27,581 nucleotides of DNA from Ichthyophonus hoferi (Eukaryota > Opisthokonta > Ichthyosporea > Ichthyophonida > Ichthyophonidae): NCBI GenBank assembly GCA_002751075.1, contig NAOQ01000799.1, forward strand, positions 1 through 27,581, given 5' to 3'. Below the pieces are notes generated by a model. That model saw only the letters and a list, made by a program, of their open reading frames with translations. It did no database searches and was not told the origin of the DNA. Below, piece after piece: positions 20,701 through 27,581 of this stretch (its first letter is position 1; each line of letters starts with the position of its first letter). Both the position numbers and the translations under genes were made by a program.

Positions 20701-22889
20701 ACTTGCAATATTGACGAAAAGGTAGCACAGCATGCCAGGAAGAAACCAATCATTGAATACCTGGTTAGGCCTAATCAGTGAAGTGCTAGGTATGTAATAG
20801 AATGATGACCAGATGGCACATGTATAAGACTTGGACCAATCACCTGTTCTGTGATGTCACTCTGTCTAAGGCGACATAATGAAGCTCAGAAACTAGTCCT
20901 CGATAACCCAAATAAGATCATCATTTTCATATTAATTTCATGCTAAGGCTATTGATAGCCGCTGTCCCATTAATGAAACTTAAGGTAACTCACTCCACGG
21001 TTGATACTAATATACCTCTATTAGCATCAGAATAGTCCAATTATTGTTGTAAATCACCATAGGTTATAATGATTGTTGTACTAATAATATTTACTGGATT
21101 GACTATTCAAAATGGTCCACTTTGTATCTACTTATTTCTTCTATTACAATAGAACCTGGTACGTCTGACTAGTTCTGGTTTAAATCATTCATCGGTCCAT
21201 CTGGCAAATACCTAACTATATATGGTGTATGATATAACTATGACAAAAATAATTTGAGGTGAAATTTTAAATGGAATATTTCTTTATTTTACTACAGATT
21301 ATGACGAAAGTCAATAAATCTATATATACATGTACGAAATTAAACTAGATGGTACAGTTGAAGAATTTCTAGCTTTCTACAACAATTATTGAATATCATA
21401 CATGAACATGTACAATGTCTAATTTAAGTCTAGTTCCCTTATTTAGAGAGAGAAAGAGCTATGTTGGTTAGCTAATCAGAGGTATTAGTTGATTTCAGAA
21501 CTTACGTAGTTATTATCACATTCATTATGAATGGCAGCTAATTTCGAGCAGGGAATTAAATAACTGCATAAGAGCATTAGTCAGTACGATGCAGAAAACA
21601 AGAGGAAGATCATGTCACAGACAGACTCCTTTTAGAGTATAGCGTACTATATATAAATTCTTTGATAATAGGATTATTAGTTAATTAATTAATTAAACAA
21701 AGGTCATAGTAGCCCATTTGTAAATAAGCGACTGATACTATAACATTTCCGCCCCCATTTTGGGTATATAAATATGTGCATCACTAAGAGTATGCAAATC
21801 TATATTTACCTTTGTAATCTACTCTACCTACTATGAGAAAAAACAAATTGGATGATCTAGAGTATTGTATTTCGACCTTCATTCACATATATTTGAAGAA
21901 TCATTTATTTTCAATTTGTTACTTGTTAGAATCTAAGTTGTTCAATATATTTAAATAAATTATTCATTATTTTTAGTACATTTATGCATTTTTATACTTC
22001 TTCAATTGTCTAAACAAGACGTTTTTGGTAATAATTCTTAATGATCAATGAATTCGAGGTTAGGCACTGCTAAGTCAACTATCCTATAGAGTAGTTTCTG
22101 CTAGGCTAATTATTTGGAAGTCAATTAGAACTGTTGTACAAAAGCCTTATGGTCTATCTTAGTCTCAAGAGGACTTATGGAATCAGAAACAATACTTTTA
22201 TAGCCTGGCATGCATATATTTTAATTTTTAAGCCATAATAAAGTCATCGTTCTTAGTTTTCGGTCACATAGAAATTGAAATTGTGTCTGTATTTGTTAAA
22301 TTGTTTTTCCAAAATTTATTTTCATATCTTACTGCTTACCTATGCTAAGCCTTTTGACTCTCAAGTAGTAGAAATGTATCAACCAGTATCTTCACTAGAA
22401 GGTCAACTAGTCAAACCTGGTACTGTTTAACCATTAGAAGATAACTGGATAATCCTCACCTACAATTACACAGATTGAGATCATGATTATTACACATATT
22501 ACAAGTTACATAGTAAGACGTTTAAAGCATATTTGACCTCAGAACAATTGTGTAAACTGATTGTAGCTCACACAAGATTTTTAACTTGTCCTTTGCCCAA
22601 TGGTAACTGTCTAGATCATTTAGTAGTAGAGGACCATCATATGTCATAACTGAAAACAGTGCCTTTACGATTGTTTGTAAACTATTATATATACATATTT
22701 TTGAGATAGAAATAAACCAATAGGCTTATGCGTGAAGGTCTAATTGACCCCCATAGAAATTAATATTTTATAGATTAGTTGACTTAGCTCCCAATTAGAC
22801 TAATTAGAATGGAAATATTTTTCTTTATCAGAATAAATAAATGTAATAAAAACAGAAAAAAAATAACATATTTAAACCCATTAAAAAAC

Positions 22890-24840
22890 TTATGTTCTAG
22901 CAATCCTTCTTGGCTTAATATCAGTCTTTGATATCAAGGCTACAAAACAAAAAACATCCTGGGTCAAAGTAATCGCGAGTAGGCATTTACCCGTTTGACA
23001 AGCTGGCTTTACCATGGCCTTGGCCTTGGTCAAAGGTATATGGATTGGGCTGAAGAGAGTTATATTGATAGCAGGCGTACCTACCATCAACATAGGTCCC
23101 CTCAGCCAATCCATATATCTCTGAACAAGGCCATGGTAAACTGAACTTTAGAGGTAAACCTCTTCTGCCAAACATGCTCTTGATACCGAGGAGTATCCAT
23201 TAGAGAGAGAGTCTGTACCTAATCACAACCATAAGGGCCACAGTCATGTCCACTATTGTGACTAGTGCACTTTAAATCATGAATACTAAAAACTATAAGA
23301 AGGTAATACAAGCACACAACAAGATGACATGTATCAAGGCTATGCATACTGAACTCAGCACTATCAATGTGTTCCACACATGGACTTTAATCCTCCGTGG
23401 TCAAGTCCTGAAAAATAAAACTATCCTAGGCAGTCCATGGGCTTACTGCAGAAAGAGGGACAACTGCGGTGATGTCACACAAAAAAGAGCTTGCCTATGT
23501 GATCAATGGAGCATGTCAACAACAAAGACTTTTTTAACATTCTACTTCTAGTAACCAGCTTTATTACTATTTATATACTTCTTGCAACTACCGCTGCCTG
23601 CCTATAAGAACTGACTCAACTAGATATAAATTCTACATGTCTTCACATTTTATTAGACAAACCAATTTAAATGCTACAACCCCCTATGATGGAAGATGAG
23701 GACTATTCTAATTGGATATTTAAATTATCCAATTGTCCCTATAGCCTACATATTACTAGACTCCACTAAAGTAACATTGGATGAGTTCCTACAAGTTCGG
23801 AGCATATACCTAGCCAACTGGGACCCATACCTCTATATATCTTATGGGAGCAGCTGATTCCCAACTCTATGTTGTTATGTTGATGGTATCCACATTATCG
23901 CTGAACTCCCTATCAATCAAGAGGCCCTTCTCAAAGTTTTCTCTAACTGATTCCCCATCAAGGACAAAACATGGGCCTCCAACTTCTTGGAATACACAAT
24001 CTGGAGATATGATGGCAACATCGAACTCTCTCCAGTCGGACACATCAAAGAACCAGTTAAGTCTTACAGCCAAGAGCACAGTTGGCCAACTTACTTGTCC
24101 ATACTATTGGAAGAGATCTGGGAAGCAGCAAACATAAACAACCAACCAGAACCATATAATATCACTGCTACTCTGGATTGCAAAATCCAGCTGACCTGAC
24201 CAGAGATTTCCAATCAGCTACCTCACTAGATACTCTGGTGAATTGGTAAAAGTCATTTGGAAAATGGCCATACACCGCCTAATATACCTCAGGACCATGG
24301 TTGAGGAGTGCATCATCTATGAGATGGCACCATTAGCTTTCACCACTTTTTCTGACATAGACTTTGCAGCTGATCCATGTATCTCCTGCAGTACTTCAGG
24401 CAACACTATTTACCTAGCCAGGAGACCAATCGATTGGCTCGTGAGAAAGTAGAGCATCAGAACACCTTCAACCATTAAAAATGAATACATTCCCATGTCA
24501 ACTACATGTCAGCAAATCCTCCACATCATTTCATTTTTGAGCTGCCTTCCCATCAACACTGAATGTGTAAAATTTAATGCTGGCAACCAGTCAGACGTCT
24601 GACTCAAAAAAGAGTTGTGCTCCCAAAGACATATGAGATATAAGAATCAGATTACTGGTACATCTGTTACTGAATGGTTAACAAGGAGGCTGAGGTTACA
24701 CCTTCCTCTATGGAACTTGTGGCTGCTGATTGCCCATTCAAGGCAATGTCCCATAGTAACTTCAAACTTGCCAAGTGCGACCTCTGATTATCCCTCTTCT
24801 CTGCCTGCTTATTGTGCTTTACATAGCATCTGCAAGGAGA
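22890..24840 (+). mobile_element. Partial Ty1/copia fossil, integrase tail to RNase H
   Basis: Plus-strand frames carry decayed copia polyprotein. Near 23330-23500 is AMHTELSTINVFHTWTLI then GSPWAYCRKRD, the RT N-terminal block (NNTWTLVP, then GCKWVYKIKRD). Near 23876-23960 is the YVDD-type catalytic box. Near 24340-24450 is FSDIDFAADPCISCSTSGN then TIYLARRPIDWLVRK, the RNase H block. A further block, EYIPMSTTCQQILHI, is near 24483-24530. The front (gag, protease, most of integrase) and a 5' LTR were not found. It is broken in many places and differs in sequence from the element at 1000-7954, so it is probably another copia family. Limits are approximate. Confidence 0.8.
23008..23140. repeat. 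Imperfect inverted repeat inside the second copia fossil
   Basis: The arm at about 23008-23053 (TTTACCATGGCCTTG, later TATATGGATTGGGCTGA) is largely repeated as its reverse complement at about 23102-23140 (TCAGCCAATCCATATAT, later CAAGGCCATGGTAAA). About 48 bp lie between the arms. The arms differ by a short insertion and a few bases. Confidence 0.75.
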
Positions 24841-25008
24841 TGTTATGATAACAAAATATTACAATTGTGCTCATTTATAATCACAAATATTATGATTGCA
24901 GGATTAAAAAGGTCTGAACCAATGACAGAACTAACTTGAATATTGCATCAATCAGATAATACCCGGAACCTTTATCCATAAACAACGTTATTAGACCCTT
25001 GTAGAACA
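24841..25008 (+). repeat. Possible 3' LTR of the second copia fossil
   Basis: The RNase H region ends at a purine stretch (GCAAGGAGA, 24832-24840), followed directly by TGTTATGATAACA. A matching terminus, TTGTAGAACA, ends at 25008, which would give a 168-bp LTR with TGTT..AACA ends. No second copy is seen, so this is an inference from position and end bases only. Confidence 0.35.
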
Positions 25009-26132
25009 TTTTACTAGTGAAATACAAACTATAGTAATGTATATTATTTTTTACTATTATTATATATAAAAACCAAATTGGGGTAGTATTAGATTATTGT
25101 ATTACTGCTGTCCTAGTACTATAAATTACTATTACATAGTACATCAAAACTTAACACTTGCTTAACAATGCTGAATTTACTGTTATAACCAACTGCATTC
25201 AAACATTAGCAAAAGTTTATCTACAATAGTTAAATGTACATAACACAGCCCTTAACTAAGCCGCCTTATTATTATAAAAAGATGTTAGCATACTATACTC
25301 AATACAGGTCCCCTAGTTTGATTTAATATTTTCAGTAGCTTTATGATAATAAATTGTTACTATATGTATTATAATTATATACCCACATTAAGAATGCGTA
25401 GATTTTTGATTAAGTTGATCTAGGTATACTTTTTAAATAAATAATATAAAATAATTATATTGCATACATATTTTAATTGTCGATTTCAGTTTACGTAGTA
25501 ATTAACATTATGTTGTAGCTATCATCTCCCTGTGTTTTATTTATTATCTTGTTGTTGTAGTGTAGTTATAATTATTCCCTTCAGAATGCGTAGTAATTAT
25601 CTCACCCAATGTTCAAGGTGGCGGCCAACTTAAAAAATGAGAATTTAGAATGAAAAATGTATAGCCTTTATTTATTATTTCAGAAACTTCAGAAACAAGA
25701 GTTTCCTATCTGTCCCAGACAGAACCCTTTGATAACTTCTAAATATAGCATTTTATATATAGTATACTTTAGAACCCAGTATTAATGAATTAGATAATTT
25801 TAACTATAGTTACTTTTCCCATGTTTTATAGTTAGCTATATTCGACAGAAACCTAAAACTAGATGAACACGATATGCTATAGCATTTTAATATAATATCG
25901 CATATTGTACTATCCTATATACTTGATTTAGCCACAACTATTATTTAGCATAGATTTTTTATTTTTTTATTTTGTGTCAAGTCTGATTTACAAAACAGGC
26001 CATCTGACTAATAATTACTATCTTAATACATATAAAAAATAAGAAGATAATTTAATTTAATTTAATTAAAGAGTCTATAAATAAGTACTAATATAACTAT
26101 TAACAATATTCTATAGTAGCATCTTTCTCTAT
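25009..26132. other. AT-rich spacer downstream of the claudin-like gene
   Basis: No ORF of note. It should contain the 3' UTR of the minus-strand gene at 26133-26744; TTTATT (minus-strand AATAAA) occurs near 25958-25975. Nothing else was recognised. Confidence 0.45.
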
Positions 26133-26744
26133 TTAGGCACGAGACCCCTTATTGTCATCATCATCATCATCACAATTCAAGCATTTCACAAAGGACTGCA
26201 TAATAAAAGCAATCAAGGCAGTGGCAATTCCTATACAGCAGCAAATATAAGCGCCACCAATCTTGGTGCCAGCGGGGGCATCCCAGTTATATCTAGAAGA
26301 CATGGTTAGGCAGGTGACAAACAATAGAATACCCTGGATAAGACTCATGATACCGTGGGGCATGTTAGTCTGTGGAATACAAGGACAGCAACATGCTAAG
26401 GCAGACAGAAGACCGAGAGCAAGGGAGAAGACCCCAATAAAGGCCCCAATAATAAGCATAACCATCATGGCTTGTTCAGGTTTAGCTAGATCTGCCCAGT
26501 TAAAACCAGTACAGAAATGGGTATTACCACTTCCTACCACCTTGGTACAATTGGACATAATACCATAAAATAGTTCGGTGGTTTCCGGAGCAAGTCGTGC
26601 TCCAGGCGGGATAATAGGGGGAATATCGGTTGTTCCAGTGTACCATTGTAGGCTGAAGAAGCCAAATAGAATGGCTAATAATGTAAACATAGAACAGACA
26701 TTCGCAACAATGCCAAAGATCAAGGAAAAGAGCGCGCCACACAT
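26133..26744 (-). CDS. Claudin-like four-pass membrane protein, single exon
   Basis: One uninterrupted 203-codon frame. Four hydrophobic segments lie at about residues 6-31, 92-117, 131-148 and 162-183. The first extracellular loop, about 60 residues long, holds Trp34, an N-glycosylation site (NCT at 65-67) and two cysteines, Cys66 and Cys78, that could pair. This is the layout of the PMP22/claudin/LHFPL superfamily: large loop 1, Trp then two Cys, small loop 2. The claudin GLW signature is not present, so it is not a certain claudin. Cysteine clusters on the cytosolic side (CCCPC at 118-122, CLNC at 188-191) suggest palmitoylation. The tail ends in six Asp residues and a short basic end. It may act in cell contact or epithelial sealing, or be a general tetraspan. 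GC content is higher than the flanks, supporting a real gene. Confidence 0.8.
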   Translation of the reverse strand: MCGALFSLIFGIVANVCSMFTLLAILFGFFSLQWYTGTTDIPPIIPPGARLAPETTELFYGIMSNCTKVVGSGNTHFCTGFNWADLAKPEQAMMVMLIIGAFIGVFSLALGLLSALACCCPCIPQTNMPHGIMSLIQGILLFVTCLTMSSRYNWDAPAGTKIGGAYICCCIGIATALIAFIMQSFVKCLNCDDDDDDNKGSRA

Positions 26745-27581
26745 TATATTGATTTATGTAAAGGTATAGATAATGTTTGCGTTTGTTGATAGTTTCCGAT
26801 ACTACTGTTATTGATATATGTAAATGCGTATATATCTTGATAGTACTCAGTGAAGTTTGGTTCAAAGATCCATCACTGAAGATTAGCCATTGCAATGGCT
26901 AGATCTATAGTTTACAAACCGTTTTAAACAAACTCTGGTTGAAAGAATTGTTATGGGCGGTACTGTTTCTCCTTTTTTTCTTGATTGTAATTTTTAATTT
27001 CTTAAATATCAATTTTTAAATATTGTAATTTCATATTAATAATGATATTTATTAAATGGATTTGTTATAATTCCCTTTCGTTGCACTTAGTAGTAACTTG
27101 TAATCTGTGAAATGACGGATCAAAATTGATCTGAAAAGGAATAATAGCCACGAATATTTTATTCCGTCTTATTATTTTTTTAATTAACTAGTACAAAAGA
27201 CAAAATATTTTTATCTCCATGCTTTAATTGATTTATAAAGTATTTCACATGTTTGAAAATCCAAAACACTTAGTATATTGAACTTGTTGTTGTTTCTCAT
27301 GTTTCTTGGCATTTTTCATCTTATTGGCTTCCTTAAGCGAAGTATTGATTTATTAGAATATAATAAGCAATCCTAGTTGGGTATAGGCCACTTTACTTAA
27401 TAGGTGATTGTGCTAGCGTTAATCCTGGTCTAATTATGACAATACAGATAGCAGCCAACATACAGTATACTAAAATACCAAATAAACCAACTTGCCCAGC
27501 AGATAAATAAACAAATCATTAATAGAAACAAAGACACAAATAACTAGATATAGCGGCGGTATGCTGAGTTGTAATCCGGGA
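26745..27581. other. Upstream flank of the claudin-like gene
   Basis: AT-rich sequence that should hold the promoter and 5' UTR of the minus-strand gene. I see no further ORF with recognisable content and no clear core promoter motif. Confidence 0.45.

Larger units (their letters stand above)
20227..22880. other. Intergenic region downstream of gene B
   Basis: It holds the presumed gene B 3' UTR and then 2 kb of AT-rich sequence. I see no coding exon, RNA gene or recognisable transposon here. Simple repeats occur at 20241-20261 and near 20390-20411 (TA then GA units). Confidence 0.5.

Noticed and set aside
1-27581. CRISPR arrays, bacterial operons or rRNA genes
   Set aside because: None seen; introns, LTR retrotransposons and animal-type protein families show eukaryotic chromosomal DNA.

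Overview
The window is AT-rich eukaryotic DNA from an animal. Genes are split by T-rich introns with GT..AG borders. It carries a p62/SQSTM1-type autophagy receptor gene, a claudin-like four-pass membrane protein gene and decayed Ty1/copia retrotransposons. An AT-rich invertebrate, possibly a sponge or another early-branching animal, would fit, but nothing here fixes the species.

Layout. 1-994: no gene seen. 1000-7954: an old, broken but structurally complete Ty1/copia element on the minus strand, with two ~842-bp LTRs, a 5-bp target duplication (CCATT), a primer site matching the anticodon arm of initiator tRNA-Met, and remains of gag, protease, integrase, reverse transcriptase and RNase H in copia order. 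8236-8631: an unrecognised minus-strand ORF. 9386-11612: gene A (4 exons, 298 aa), a PB1 protein with a repeated charged tail. 11613-14218: intergenic, with an unidentified coding-like scrap near 13.0-13.3 kb. 14219-20226: gene B (10 exons, 587 aa), with PB1, long basic linker, ZZ zinc finger, LIR motif and UBA, i.e. a SQSTM1-like selective-autophagy receptor. 20227-22880: intergenic. About 22.9-25.0 kb: a second, partial copia fossil on the plus strand. 26133-26744: an intronless claudin-like gene on the minus strand. The rest is AT-rich spacer.

How the genes relate. A and B are tandem paralogues in the same orientation. Their first three introns share position and phase (0, 1, 0), exon 1 is 30 codons in both, and exon 3 ends after residue 109 in both. 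Both keep the two opposite PB1 faces (Lys7 and the acidic OPCA loop), so each could polymerise alone or with the other. Only B has the cargo and LC3/Atg8-binding parts. A is therefore a candidate modulator or scaffold for p62-type filaments. Its stop codon sits directly on a consensus splice donor, which hints at how it came to end before the ZZ exon. That pair is the most interesting system in the window.
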